From an uncultured Sphingomonadales bacterium (lineage in GTDB: Bacteria > Pseudomonadota > Alphaproteobacteria > Sphingomonadales > Sphingomonadaceae), in assembly GCA_903821685.1 (NCBI GenBank), contig CAIJLW010000086.1, positions 62,001-126,000 of the forward strand: a DNA stretch of 64,000 nucleotides, in the 5' to 3' direction. A program made the translations under genes and the position numbers. Under the pieces are notes generated by a model. That model saw only the letters and a program-made list of their open reading frames with translations. It did not search any database and had not been told where the DNA came from. Shown in pieces: positions 9,497 to 19,156 of this stretch; the stretch's first letter is position 1; each line of letters begins with the position of its first letter.

Positions 9497-10095
9497 ACTT
9501 CATCGAGGACGGCCCATCGTTGATTTGGGGCGTCGTGTGTATATTGCTGTTGATCAGCTCACTCGCGGCCCGGCGTCTGCCGTTGGGTTATTTAGCCAAG
9601 GCTGGGCTTGCTTGGATTGCGATTTTTGCGGCTTTGTTTGCTGTTTTCAGCTTTCGGTATGAATTCATCGGTATTTGGGAACGCGTGAAAGCAGATATTT
9701 CTGGCACAGCAGGACAAAGCATCACCAGCGAGGCCATTTCATTGCGGCGACAGGATGATGGCCATTATTGGCTGCAGGTCGAGGTAAATGGCACGCCTGT
9801 GCGTTTTATGATCGATAGCGGCGCCACATTTACCGCCATGAACGCAAACACTGCCAAAGACACACAGGTTGAAGTTGAAACCGGCGGCTATCCGGTCATG
9901 CTTGGCACAGCTAACGGCCGTGTCGCGGCCAAGCGTGGCATGATAAGTTCGCTAAAAATGGGATCGCATGTGATTGGAAATCATCGAGTAGTGGTATCCG
10001 AAAATTTTGGTGACACAAATGTGCTTGGTATGAATTTCCTCGATGCCATGAAGAGTTGGAAAGTTGAAGGCAATGTGATGACCCTGCAACCGTGA
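9493..10095 (+). CDS. Membrane-anchored retropepsin-like aspartic protease (TIGR02281-type)
   Basis: A 200-residue protein with two hydrophobic helices at the N-terminus (about residues 11-26 and 35-53) and a single aspartyl-protease domain. The catalytic motif is MIDSGATFTAMN (Asp-Ser-Gly-Ala-Thr), followed by the flap-like region and a second hydrophobic-hydrophobic-glycine motif in NVLGMNFLDAM. Such single-domain proteases act as homodimers, here presumably on the periplasmic side. It is coupled to tatD by an ATGA overlap. In many relatives a metallo-beta-lactamase-fold gene sits at this place; that gene is absent here. Substrates are unknown. Confidence 0.85.
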   Translation: MNFIEDGPSLIWGVVCILLLISSLAARRLPLGYLAKAGLAWIAIFAALFAVFSFRYEFIGIWERVKADISGTAGQSITSEAISLRRQDDGHYWLQVEVNGTPVRFMIDSGATFTAMNANTAKDTQVEVETGGYPVMLGTANGRVAAKRGMISSLKMGSHVIGNHRVVVSENFGDTNVLGMNFLDAMKSWKVEGNVMTLQP

Positions 10096-10188
10096 TGCTC
10101 AGGACTACATTAAACTTCAACTCAAATTTAATAAGATGAATTAATTAACATAATATATATTATCGACCTTAATGATGCAGGCTTACAG

Positions 10189-10953
10189 ATGCGCACCGAT
10201 ATAACCCTTCTCACAGAAATCATGGCCCAGTTGCGTGACCCTAACGACGGCTGTCCTTGGGACCTTGAGCAGGATTTTTCCACCATTGCGCCTTATACCA
10301 TTGAGGAAGCATATGAAGTCGCCGACGCGATCGAACGCAATGACCTTGATGGATTAAAAGACGAATTGGGCGACCTACTTCTTCAAGTCGTGTTCCATAG
10401 CCAGATAGCGTCAGAGCTTGGAGCATTTGGTTTGCAAGACGTCGTCAGCGGTATCTGCGATAAAATGATCCGGCGGCACCCGCATATCTTTGGCGACAAA
10501 GTTATCGGGAATGACGCTGTTCCGGAAGCATGGGAGAGTATTAAAGCGGCTGAACGTAGCGGTGATGAAGACACCAGTGCGCTGGCCGGTGTTGCCCTCG
10601 CCCTTCCCGCATTGTTGCGAGCACAAAAAATACAGAAGCGCGCTGCGCGTACTGGCTTTGACTGGCCGGACCAGTCCGGCGCACGAGATAAAATCATTGA
10701 AGAATTACAGGAAGTTGAAAGCGCAACTTCACCAGAGCATGTCACTGAAGAAATCGGAGACCTGCTTTTTGCGGTGGTCAATTTTGCGCGCTTTCACAAA
10801 GTTGACGCCGAGCACGCTCTAAAATCGGCAACTGCCAAATTTGATCGACGTTTTCGGGACATGGAAGCGTCTGCCGGTGAAGCGTTTGCGGGGCTCTCGC
10901 TGGATGCCAAAGAGGAATTCTGGCGACAAGCAAAAGCGAAGGAGTCTAAATAG
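10189..10953 (+). CDS. mazG: Nucleoside triphosphate pyrophosphohydrolase MazG
   Basis: A 254-residue house-cleaning NTP pyrophosphatase with two MazG-like helical domains. The first has the metal-binding ExxE...ExxD pattern in IEEAYEVADAI and LKDELGDLLLQVVFHSQIA; the second repeats it as KIIEELQEVE and VTEEIGDLLFAVVNFARF. The opening block with CPWD (DGCPWDLEQ) is characteristic. The 93 bases before it are very AT-rich and probably hold its own promoter. It converges on hflX, leaving only 8 bases between the stop codons. Confidence 0.95.
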   Translation: MRTDITLLTEIMAQLRDPNDGCPWDLEQDFSTIAPYTIEEAYEVADAIERNDLDGLKDELGDLLLQVVFHSQIASELGAFGLQDVVSGICDKMIRRHPHIFGDKVIGNDAVPEAWESIKAAERSGDEDTSALAGVALALPALLRAQKIQKRAARTGFDWPDQSGARDKIIEELQEVESATSPEHVTEEIGDLLFAVVNFARFHKVDAEHALKSATAKFDRRFRDMEASAGEAFAGLSLDAKEEFWRQAKAKESK

Positions 10954-10961
10954 CGCCTCTT

Positions 10962-12287
10962 CTATGCTTCTAATTGCGTGAACTGCTTTTCAAACTGTCC
11001 CCACAGCTGCCTACTTAACGACACATCCACGGACACGGTTTCACCGTCAACTATCTGGTGTGTCACGGTCCCTCGCCCATGTAACCATGCCAATGGAGCA
11101 CCATCGTCAGCCCGAAGCTTCACCGTCCTAACGTCGTTGCCCTTGGCAATCAGCGCCGACAAATGCGCTTTGAACGCGTCGACACCCTCTCCGGTCTCGG
11201 CAGAAATCATAAGCACGGTATCATCGCGCCTGGATATGCCAGTTAATTCGTCAAGACGATCGCCTTCCAAAAGGTCCATCTTATTCCATAGTTCAACCAT
11301 GCGCGGCTGATTCCCCGCATCAGCATCATCAATAACACCAAGATCGCGAAGGATCTGCAGCACATCGTCACGCTGTGAATCCGTTTCGGGATGCGAAATA
11401 TCGCGAACATGGACGACGATGTCTGCCGAGATCACTTCTTCCAGTGTCGCACGGAAGGCCGCGATCAATTGCGTTGGAAGATCCGAGACAAAGCCAACAG
11501 TGTCAGATAGAATCGCCTTTTCGACGCCTGGCAGTGCAATTTGCCGCATGGTCGGGTCCAATGTCGCAAACAACATATCTTCTGCCAACACGGTTGCGCG
11601 CGTCAGTTTATTAAACAATGTCGATTTACCCGCGTTGGTATATCCGACCAACGCAATGACTGGCCAAGGCGCGCGTTTGCGCCGAGCGCGATGCAGCGAA
11701 CGTGTTCTCTTGACCTCTTCCAACTCACGCCGCAACCGTGCCATGCGGTCGCGGATCATGCGACGGTCGGCCTCAATCTGCGTTTCACCAGGGCCGCCAA
11801 GAAAGCCAAAGCCCCCACGCTGACGTTCCAAATGGGTCCAACTGCGCACCAAACGCCCAGCTTGATAATCAAGATGTGCCAACTCCACCTGCAACCGTCC
11901 TTCGGCAGTGGCAGCGCGCTCGCCGAAAATCTCAAGAATTAGCCCAGTCCGGTCAATCGTCTTGAGGCCCGTCCGTTCTTCAAGGTTTCGTTGCTGAATT
12001 GCGGTTAAAGATGCGTCTACAATCAGAAGGTCAGCTTCCAACTCGCGACCCATTTCTGCGATTTCTTCAACCTGCCCCCCGCCGAGCAAGGTTACCGCGC
12101 GCGGCGAACGCACCCGATAATGTTTCTTGCGCACGACGTTCAAACCGATCGCAAGTGCAAGACCCTCAGCCTCGGCAAGACGCGACTCTGGCCCTACAGA
12201 GGCTCTTCCGGGTAGCTCTGGGTAAACGACCAAAGCACGCGCGCCACGCGCGAACTCGTCCGTTTCGCTGCGTTCAAACCCGCTCAA
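10962..12287 (-). CDS. hflX: GTPase HflX
   Basis: A 441-residue ribosome-associated GTPase of the Obg-HflX group that splits stalled 70S ribosomes. The N-terminal HflX domain ends in the [12 protein letters not shown] block, followed by the G domain with G1 [10 protein letters not shown]3 DTVGF and G4 NKMD. Its start overlaps the hfq stop by four bases, so it is translationally coupled to hfq, the classic hfq-hflX order. Confidence 0.95.
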   Translation of the reverse strand: MSGFERSETDEFARGARALVVYPELPGRASVGPESRLAEAEGLALAIGLNVVRKKHYRVRSPRAVTLLGGGQVEEIAEMGRELEADLLIVDASLTAIQQRNLEERTGLKTIDRTGLILEIFGERAATAEGRLQVELAHLDYQAGRLVRSWTHLERQRGGFGFLGGPGETQIEADRRMIRDRMARLRRELEEVKRTRSLHRARRKRAPWPVIALVGYTNAGKSTLFNKLTRATVLAEDMLFATLDPTMRQIALPGVEKAILSDTVGFVSDLPTQLIAAFRATLEEVISADIVVHVRDISHPETDSQRDDVLQILRDLGVIDDADAGNQPRMVELWNKMDLLEGDRLDELTGISRRDDTVLMISAETGEGVDAFKAHLSALIAKGNDVRTVKLRADDGAPLAWLHGRGTVTHQIVDGETVSVDVSLSRQLWGQFEKQFTQLEA

Positions 12288-12781
12288 ATATCGCTCTCGT
12301 CGACGCCTTGATTATATTCTGCAAGGTTAACCGGATGGGCTGGCTGGATAGTGGATATAGCATGCTTGTATACAAGCTGCGTCGTCCCATCTCGTTCCAG
12401 CATGACCGAAAAAAGATCATAGGCAGCAATGGCGCCTTGAAGCATGACGCCATTCACCAGAAACGTGGTGACTGACTCGTTCTTGTCGCACATGGCGTGG
12501 AGAAAGACGTCCTGCAACGCGCCAGGTCGGTGGCTTGTACGCGACATCATTTCATCAAACAGCGCCCTGTCAGGGGACGTAGATGGCATAATTGTAGAAA
12601 TGGAATGCTTATAAACGAGTTGCGACAGGCCGTCGCGGCGCAAAAGCACCGAAAAATTATCAAACCACGTTACAACGCCTTGAAGCTTGACCCCTTTGAC
12701 CAAAAACATGGTCACGGGTGTTTTCGATTTTCTGAGGGAGTTCAGAAAGAGGTCTTGAAGTCCGTTATTTTTTTCAGTCAT
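12284..12781 (-). CDS. hfq: RNA chaperone Hfq, tandem two-domain form
   Basis: A 165-residue protein with two complete Hfq (Sm-like) domains, at about residues 7-67 and 87-147, whereas ordinary Hfq has one. Both have the Sm1 FLVxGVxLQG and the Sm2 LVYKHxIST motif. Domain 1 keeps a basic rim (R17, K18, K20) and N14 and K32 equivalents of the standard protein. Domain 2 has C98, D99, K100, N101, E102 at the rim, H95 for the asparagine and M113 for the lysine, so its rim and proximal surface differ. A trimer of such chains could make a six-Sm ring with alternating surfaces. Hfq pairs small RNAs with mRNAs. It lies between ntrX and hflX, overlapping hflX by four bases. Confidence 0.93.
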   Translation of the reverse strand: MTEKNNGLQDLFLNSLRKSKTPVTMFLVKGVKLQGVVTWFDNFSVLLRRDGLSQLVYKHSISTIMPSTSPDRALFDEMMSRTSHRPGALQDVFLHAMCDKNESVTTFLVNGVMLQGAIAAYDLFSVMLERDGTTQLVYKHAISTIQPAHPVNLAEYNQGVDESDI

Positions 12782-12836
12782 TATTAGTGTCCGATTATAT
12801 TTATTGTTAAGCCTTATCAGACTGAAGGTCCGTCAA

Positions 12837-12860
12837 ACAGCCGGATGAAAAAGCGGCTGT
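12837..12860 (-). terminator. Possible weak terminator after ntrX
   Basis: A 7-bp perfect stem (ACAGCCG/CGGCTGT) with a 10-base loop lies 37 bases beyond the ntrX stop on the minus strand. Only a short T stretch follows, so termination would be partial; hfq downstream might receive read-through or use a promoter in the AT-rich segment 12785-12820. Confidence 0.3.
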
Positions 12861-12896
12861 ATCGATACACGAATAACATCGATTCCGCAATTGTGC

Positions 12897-14297
12897 TCAA
12901 ACGTCTCCATCATCGTTAAAGTCCAAGGCGTTCTTACGCACCGAAATACCAAGCAGCTTAAGCTTCCGGTGCAGAGCCGAGCGCTCCATACCAACAAATG
13001 TAGCCGTCTTCGAGATGTTCCCAGAGAAACGCTTGATCTGCACGCGAAGATATTCCCGTTCAAACGCTTCGCGTGCTTCCCGTAATGGCGCGCCCATCAA
13101 AGACGTCACATTATGCTCTGCGCCTTCATAGCTATTGATAATTTCCGAAGGAAGCATGTCCGCTTCTATCGTTACAATGCCGTCTGCTGGCGCCATTATG
13201 ATCGTACGTTCTATTATATTTCGCAATTGGCGAACATTGCCTGGCCATTCGCACGCTTGTAGCGCGGCCAAGGCATCGTCGGAAAAATTGGGCGGAGAAA
13301 TGCGGTGCTCGGATGCAAAACGGGCAGCATAATGGTGGACAAGGTTTGGTATATCTTCACGCCGGCCAGATAATGCCGGTATTTCGACAGGAACGACGTT
13401 CAGTCTGTAAAAAAGGTCTTCACGAAACCGACCCTCCGATATTTCAACCGCCAGATCGCGCGCCGTTGCGGACACAAAGCGGACATCTACCCTAATTTGT
13501 CGGTCACCGCCTACGCGCACAAAGCTTTGGTCGGTTAGAACGCGCAGGATCTTGCCTTGTGTTGTGCGCGGCATATCCGCCACTTCGTCGAGGAACACAG
13601 TCCCGCCATGGGCCTTTTCTAGCATGCCTGCCTGAAAAAGGTGCCCATCTCGTTCAATACCGAATAGTTCTTCGTCAAACCGTTCCGGCGAAAGACGGGC
13701 GGCGCTAACCGAGATAAAGGCAGACCCTGCCCGCGGACTCCAACTGTGCAGCAAACGCGCCGCGACTTCTTTTCCAACCCCTGCAGGACCGGTAATAAGC
13801 ATCCGGCTGCCCGTGCCCGCAACTTTTTTCAGCGTCGCACGCACCGCGTTGATTGACGGCGAAGACCCTGTCAGTTCTTCCGAATGCCCAACCCGTGCCT
13901 TCAGTACAGCATTTTCGGCGCGAAGCCGTTCAGTTTCAGTTGCCTTCGCCACCAAGTGCAACAACTTGCTAGCTTCAAAAGGTTTCTCAATGAAGTCAAC
14001 GGCGCCCTGGCCAATGGCTGCAACAGCGGTGTCGATGTTGCCATGGCCAGAGAACACAATAACCGGAATTTGCGGGTCGCGGACCTTGATAACGCGCAAC
14101 AGTTCGATGCCGTCCATTGATGAACCCCGCAACCAAACGTCGAGCAGTATTAAGGATGGCAAACGCTCATCCAGCGCAGCTAGTGCATCATCCGCCGAAG
14201 ATGCGGTTCTGGTGCCGTAGCCTTCGTCTTCCAAAACACCGGAGACCAGATCCCTAATGTCTTGCTCGTCGTCTACAATCAGTATGTCGAGTGCCAT
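12897..14297 (-). CDS. ntrX: Response regulator NtrX (AAA+ NtrC-family, without GAFTGA)
   Basis: A 466-residue response regulator of the NtrY-NtrX system, linked in alphaproteobacteria to nitrogen metabolism, redox response and envelope control. Order: receiver domain (residues 1-120, acidic D9/D10, phospho-acceptor in ILLDVWLRG, lysine in EKPFE), an AAA+ domain with Walker A GPAGVGKE and Walker B VFLDEVAD, and a Fis-type helix-turn-helix at the C-terminus (SKTATFVGMERSALHRKL). The GAFTGA loop that contacts sigma-54 is replaced by GIERDGHLFQAG, so sigma-54 activation is unlikely. Two bases separate it from ntrY. Confidence 0.93.
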   Translation of the reverse strand: MALDILIVDDEQDIRDLVSGVLEDEGYGTRTASSADDALAALDERLPSLILLDVWLRGSSMDGIELLRVIKVRDPQIPVIVFSGHGNIDTAVAAIGQGAVDFIEKPFEASKLLHLVAKATETERLRAENAVLKARVGHSEELTGSSPSINAVRATLKKVAGTGSRMLITGPAGVGKEVAARLLHSWSPRAGSAFISVSAARLSPERFDEELFGIERDGHLFQAGMLEKAHGGTVFLDEVADMPRTTQGKILRVLTDQSFVRVGGDRQIRVDVRFVSATARDLAVEISEGRFREDLFYRLNVVPVEIPALSGRREDIPNLVHHYAARFASEHRISPPNFSDDALAALQACEWPGNVRQLRNIIERTIIMAPADGIVTIEADMLPSEIINSYEGAEHNVTSLMGAPLREAREAFEREYLRVQIKRFSGNISKTATFVGMERSALHRKLKLLGISVRKNALDFNDDGDV

Positions 14298-14299
14298 AA

Positions 14300-16561
14300 T
14301 CAGCCCATAACCTCATCTGAATTGGAAGGAGGTAAGGAGGATTTCGCTTTCCCCACCTTGGATGCAACGTTTTCGGGGTGAAACTTTAGCGTGACAACCG
14401 CCCCTGCCGGCTCGTTATCCGAAAGCAAAATTTCGCCAAAATGCTCTTCAATAATCTTTTTTACAATCGCCAGACCAAGACCAGATCCGGTCGCACGATT
14501 GGTAATATAAGGCTCCATGATCCGCTGTCTGTCCGATGGTAAACCAATCCCATTATCTGCTATTCGAATAATTAACGCCTTGTCCTCCATCAGGAGATCA
14601 ACGGATATTACGCCATCAAGCGGTATCTTTTTTCGTTTTTCCTCAATCGATTCAACCGCATTTTTAAGAATATTGGTAACTGCTTGCCCCAACTGTCGGC
14701 GGTCTGAAATAAGTGGCGCAATTTGGCCTTCTTGGCGGTAATCAAACACAATATCGGGATGCGCCACCTCAAAGAGAAATACCGCATGGCCGACGATATC
14801 GTGCACATTCTCGGCACGAAACAGAGGCTTTGGCATACGTGCAAAGGACGAAAACTCATCAACAATATTACGCAAATCTCCGACTTGACGGACAATTGTG
14901 CTCGTCAACTGTTCAAATATTGCTTGATCTTGCGGGATGTTCTTACCGAACCTGCGTTGCAATCGTTCCGCGGCCAATTGGATGGGTGTCAGTGGATTTT
15001 TGATTTCATGCGCAATACGTCGTGCGACATCCGACCAAGCAGCACGGCGTTGGTCAGCCAATTGCTGGCTAATGTCTTCGAACGTCACCACATTGCCCTG
15101 CGCACGCGGCGAAACCGTGACTGCGACTGTAACCGGCTCTGGCCCATCGCCCAGTTGCACAACGCCGCGCGCACTTTCGTTTACCAAAGCGGCCAACGCG
15201 GGCGCGACCAAGGTGAATTGCTGCCCCACGATAGTTAACGATGCGTTCTTCAGAAGCTTTTCAGCGGTCGAATTGGCCAGTTCAACAACACCATTGCCAT
15301 CAACTGATAAAACGCCAGCGGAAACGGACTCCAGGACGGCTTCGATGAACAACCGTCGCTCGCCAAGTTGATGGTTTGTTGCAAGTAACACACCGGTTTG
15401 TGCCTGTAAGCGCTCAGTCATGCGGTTGAACGATTGCGACAGAAACCCGACCTCGTCTTCGCGAAACTCATCTATACTGACCCGAGCGGACAGGTCACCG
15501 TCCGCAATCTGCTGCGCCGCATCCACAAGGTTGTTCACAGGACGCACAAGGCGATCAGCGACCCGCAGGGCTACCCACAAAGTAATTCCAATAATCATCA
15601 ACGACACAAAATAGAGCGCGAGATTGAACTGGATTTGAAGCGCGCGTGAACGCGCAACCATCTTGTCGTAATCTTCAAGCACGGATTGCGCGCGCGCACC
15701 CAAGGCAAATGAAGGTACAGTTTCGGCTCGCCTGACGTATAAATAGGTTCTTGGACTGTCAAACAGCACAACAACTGCATCGATATTGTTAGGGCTAACG
15801 GTCACAACGAAATTTTCGCCGGACTTAAGTTTTCGCAACGCTTCGCTACTGATCCAGTTACCACGGGGCTTTTCGGCCAACACAGCCTCTGTATTTTGCT
15901 GCCCATTGGGACTGATTGTCACAATCGCGGATTCACTCAGCTTACGGTTCAAGACCTGCTGGGGATATGCAATTTCGAGAAATTCTGAACTGTCGATTTT
16001 GACTTGCGACAGAATGTACCGGATATCGCCAGCCATCGTAACAGTCTCGGCCCCGACATCGCGCACTTTCTCGTCATAATATCCCTTCGCTAGCTCACCT
16101 GCATTTTGCAGCATCCCGCGTGCGGATCCAGAAAACCAGAACTGAACCCCGCTTTGAAAAAGCAATGATGCAAAAATAACCAGCAAGACAGTTGGCACTG
16201 CAGTAATTGCGGAAAATATGGCGACCAGACGCACATGCAGTAATTGTTTACTGCCTATGTTGCTATTCTCCGCCCGCTTGAGTGCAACACGCCGCCCGAA
16301 CAACACCAGAAGTAATGTTGCTGGCAATAAATTACCCACCAACATCGTTGCGGATGCAGCTGGTGCAAGGGGTTCTGACTGCTGCCCCTGCCCGATCAAA
16401 AGCAAAGCGGTTACAACGCCAGCGACAACAATCATCACTGCGCTTGCGATTTCGAGAAATTTTATCGACTGGCCGTTACCCACTAGGTCAGCAAGCCAAT
16501 CAAAAAGGCGACGGGGGGCGGAAGGTATTGACGTATCCTTCGTTAGTCCATTTGTTGCCAT
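14300..16561 (-). CDS. ntrY: Sensor histidine kinase NtrY
   Basis: A 753-residue membrane kinase, partner of NtrX. It has about four hydrophobic segments (two near residues 35-85, one near 125-145 and one near 310-330), a large periplasmic loop between the last two, then a HAMP domain, a PAS domain, and HisKA with the phospho-histidine in ARRIAHEIKNPLTP, ending with HATPase blocks (NILKNAVESIEE, DNGIGLP, GSGLGLAIVKKI). A TTG at 16615 would add 18 residues, but ATG at 16561 (ATNGLTKD) gives a more usual N-terminus; neither has a strong ribosome site. Confidence 0.92.
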   Translation of the reverse strand: MATNGLTKDTSIPSAPRRLFDWLADLVGNGQSIKFLEIASAVMIVVAGVVTALLLIGQGQQSEPLAPAASATMLVGNLLPATLLLVLFGRRVALKRAENSNIGSKQLLHVRLVAIFSAITAVPTVLLVIFASLLFQSGVQFWFSGSARGMLQNAGELAKGYYDEKVRDVGAETVTMAGDIRYILSQVKIDSSEFLEIAYPQQVLNRKLSESAIVTISPNGQQNTEAVLAEKPRGNWISSEALRKLKSGENFVVTVSPNNIDAVVVLFDSPRTYLYVRRAETVPSFALGARAQSVLEDYDKMVARSRALQIQFNLALYFVSLMIIGITLWVALRVADRLVRPVNNLVDAAQQIADGDLSARVSIDEFREDEVGFLSQSFNRMTERLQAQTGVLLATNHQLGERRLFIEAVLESVSAGVLSVDGNGVVELANSTAEKLLKNASLTIVGQQFTLVAPALAALVNESARGVVQLGDGPEPVTVAVTVSPRAQGNVVTFEDISQQLADQRRAAWSDVARRIAHEIKNPLTPIQLAAERLQRRFGKNIPQDQAIFEQLTSTIVRQVGDLRNIVDEFSSFARMPKPLFRAENVHDIVGHAVFLFEVAHPDIVFDYRQEGQIAPLISDRRQLGQAVTNILKNAVESIEEKRKKIPLDGVISVDLLMEDKALIIRIADNGIGLPSDRQRIMEPYITNRATGSGLGLAIVKKIIEEHFGEILLSDNEPAGAVVTLKFHPENVASKVGKAKSSLPPSNSDEVMG

Positions 16562-16643
16562 AAAGTCACTGTGGCATTCCTTGCGTTGCCTGAAAAGCAC
16601 AAAATTATGGTCCAAATGCCACGTGTCGCGTTAAGTGCTCATT

Positions 16644-18065
16644 CTAACGCCCACCGGAGGGACCAATCCCATAATCGGTGAGCTTCTTGCGCAATGTGTT
16701 GCGATTAATCCCGAGCAAGGCCGCCGCTTTCAACTGATTACCTTTAACCTGCCGCATCACATGTTGAAGAAGCGGAATTTCAAATTGCGCCAGCGCGCGC
16801 GGATATAATTTCTCACGTGTTGAACCGCGTTGCCGCTGATCGCGCAAAAATTGCGCTACCGCCGCCTCAAAACTTGCGCCTTGGATAGACGGCTCGGCAT
16901 CCTGCGCAGGTTCAATAAACTGCATGATAGTGGCATCAGTGATAATGTCTTCGCGGCACAGCAATGCAAGCCGGTAGATAAGGTTTTTCAGTTCGCGAAT
17001 ATTGCCCCGCCACGGCATCGCCATTAACTGGCTGACGGCGTTGTCATCAATTTTCCGGATAGGCAGGCCATCCTTCGCCGCCATGATCAGGAAATGCTGC
17101 GCGAGTAAGCCAATGTCCTCTGTGCGTTCGCGTAACGGCGGCATCTCAATAGGTACGACGTTCAAGCGATAATATAAATCTTCGCGAAAGCCGCCCTTTT
17201 CAATCAAGGCCGGCAAGTTCTGGTTGGTCGCAGCGAGGATACGCACATCAAGCCGAATGCTCGCCTTTCCGCCAATGCGGCTTATGACACCGCTTTGCAG
17301 CGCGCGTAGCAAACGCGTTTGGGCATGCATCGGCATGTCGCCGATCTCATCGAGGAACAAAGTTCCGCCTTGCGCCTGTTCAAACCGGCCAATCGACTGA
17401 CCAACTGCGCCAGTAAACGCACCTTTTTCGTGACCAAAAAGCTCTGCCTCAATCAACTCGCTCGGGATTGCAGCCATATTGACGGCAACGAACGGGCCAG
17501 TCTTACGCTGGCCAAGATTGTGGATAGCCTCGGCCACCAATTCCTTGCCGGTGCCGCTTTCACCAGAGATCAAGACAGATAGGTCGTTGCGCAGCAACCG
17601 TGCGACCATGCGGTAAACATCCTGCATAGCTGCGCTGCGACCGATCATTGGTAGATTGACTTCGGTGAGCGATTCAAATGGATCTGCTGACGTCGACCGC
17701 CGTTTTTCGATGCCTTGTTTTACCGCGAGAACAAGGTCATTCAGGTCAAAAGGCTTTGGGAAATATTCGAATGCGTCAATCTCACTGGCCCGCACGGCAG
17801 TTTCCAATGTATTCTGCGCAGACATGATGATGACAGGCATGTCGGGCGATTTTTCCATCGCCTCTTTCAACGTCGTTAAACCATCGCTGTCCTTCAACAT
17901 GACGTCAGTCAGCATCAGGTCAAAATGCCCACTGGCCAGCACTGTATCGCGTGCGGCGACCGAATCGCATAACTGCGTTTCGATATTCTCGGCTTGAAGT
18001 GCGGCGCTGACCACCAGACCAATGGACACATCATCCTCAACGATAAGTACACGTGGCGGCTTCAT
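16644..18065 (-). CDS. ntrC: Nitrogen regulation response regulator NtrC (sigma-54 activator)
   Basis: A 473-residue enhancer-binding protein. The receiver domain has the phospho-acceptor in LMLTDVMLKD and a lysine in FPKPFD. The AAA+ domain shows Walker A GESGTGKE, a complete GAFTGA (HEKGAFTGAVGQ), Walker B TLFLDEIGD and the arginine region FREDLYYRLNV. A Fis-type DNA-binding helix-turn-helix ends the protein (LKAAALLGINRNTLRKKL). It overlaps ntrB by four bases. It should activate nitrogen-assimilation genes at sigma-54 promoters when phosphorylated by NtrB. Confidence 0.95.
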   Translation of the reverse strand: MKPPRVLIVEDDVSIGLVVSAALQAENIETQLCDSVAARDTVLASGHFDLMLTDVMLKDSDGLTTLKEAMEKSPDMPVIIMSAQNTLETAVRASEIDAFEYFPKPFDLNDLVLAVKQGIEKRRSTSADPFESLTEVNLPMIGRSAAMQDVYRMVARLLRNDLSVLISGESGTGKELVAEAIHNLGQRKTGPFVAVNMAAIPSELIEAELFGHEKGAFTGAVGQSIGRFEQAQGGTLFLDEIGDMPMHAQTRLLRALQSGVISRIGGKASIRLDVRILAATNQNLPALIEKGGFREDLYYRLNVVPIEMPPLRERTEDIGLLAQHFLIMAAKDGLPIRKIDDNAVSQLMAMPWRGNIRELKNLIYRLALLCREDIITDATIMQFIEPAQDAEPSIQGASFEAAVAQFLRDQRQRGSTREKLYPRALAQFEIPLLQHVMRQVKGNQLKAAALLGINRNTLRKKLTDYGIGPSGGR

Positions 18066-19153
18066 GCGTTTACTTTCCCTGATGCAACCGGCAGCAACAA
18101 CCGGAAAATAGTCTGCTCCTGTGCAGCGTCGCGCTCAAACAGTACCCGGCTGTTCATCTGCTGCACCAGCTTGCGGACAATCGCGAGACCAAGCCCCTGC
18201 CCGTCTCGCTTTGTGGTGACAAAGGGCGAAAACAGCTCATCGACGATGTGATCAGGCACGCCGGGGCCATTGTCTGAAATGGCGATTTCGACCGGTAGCT
18301 TAATCGAGCGACGGTCGGCGTCTGCATCACGTAGAGCGCCACTCATCACAAAGCGGGTGGATATACCGATGACGCCGTCAAAGCGCCCTTGCATCGCGTC
18401 TGTCGCGTTCTGCAGCAAATTAATAAGCACTTGCACCATCCCGTCGGCATCAATCAGCACATCTGGCAAGGACGGGTCATAATTAATTGAAATTTCTGGC
18501 ATTGCGCGGTTTGCGGCACGCAAGGACCGGATGGCACGTTCAATCAGCAAATGGATATTGGCAGGCGCAAGTTCCGCCGGTTCCGAACGGCCAAGCTTTT
18601 GCATCTGGTCAAGTAGCCGCGCGATACGGTCCACTTCGTTGACAATTAAATCTGTCAAAGCGACATTTTTTTCATCAACTTGACGTGCAAGCAATTGCGC
18701 CGCGCCTTTGATACCGGCCAAGGGGTTTTTGATTTCATGGCCCAGTATTGCCGGGGCACCCATGGCCTGTTGTTGCCCGCCGTCGCGTTGATCCCCAATA
18801 TGCTCCCGACCGCCATTGCGCGGCGATATGATGGCTATTCTCCAGTCTGGGTCCTTGGACACCGAAGATAGGCTAATATCGACTGTAATGAGCCCGTGAG
18901 GGGTTTTCAGCTCCATATCTTGAGCAGAGATATCGCTATCGAACGAGCGCAGAGCAGCATTCATCCGCTCGCTTGCAAAGATGAGTGTTTCGTCGACCCG
19001 CTGGCCTTCAAGCCAGCGCTTGCTCCGCCCGAAGAACGCTTCACTGGCGTCGTTGGCATAATCGATACAATGATCGGGAGAAATCAGCAGCACCGGGACA
19101 GAAATACTCGCCAGCATCTGACCATAATCGGGACGATGCGTGTCTTTCGACAT
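18062..19153 (-). CDS. ntrB: Nitrogen regulation sensor kinase NtrB
   Basis: A 363-residue soluble two-component kinase with no membrane helix. It has an N-terminal PAS domain (about residues 10-115), a HisKA region with the phospho-histidine in GHEIKNPLAGIKGAAQ, and an HATPase domain (NLLQNATDAM, DNGPGVPDH, GQGLGLAIVRKL). In the family it phosphorylates NtrC under control of PII. It starts three bases after dusB and overlaps ntrC by four bases. Confidence 0.94.
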   Translation of the reverse strand: MSKDTHRPDYGQMLASISVPVLLISPDHCIDYANDASEAFFGRSKRWLEGQRVDETLIFASERMNAALRSFDSDISAQDMELKTPHGLITVDISLSSVSKDPDWRIAIISPRNGGREHIGDQRDGGQQQAMGAPAILGHEIKNPLAGIKGAAQLLARQVDEKNVALTDLIVNEVDRIARLLDQMQKLGRSEPAELAPANIHLLIERAIRSLRAANRAMPEISINYDPSLPDVLIDADGMVQVLINLLQNATDAMQGRFDGVIGISTRFVMSGALRDADADRRSIKLPVEIAISDNGPGVPDHIVDELFSPFVTTKRDGQGLGLAIVRKLVQQMNSRVLFERDAAQEQTIFRLLLPVASGKVNA

Positions 19154-19156
19154 ATC

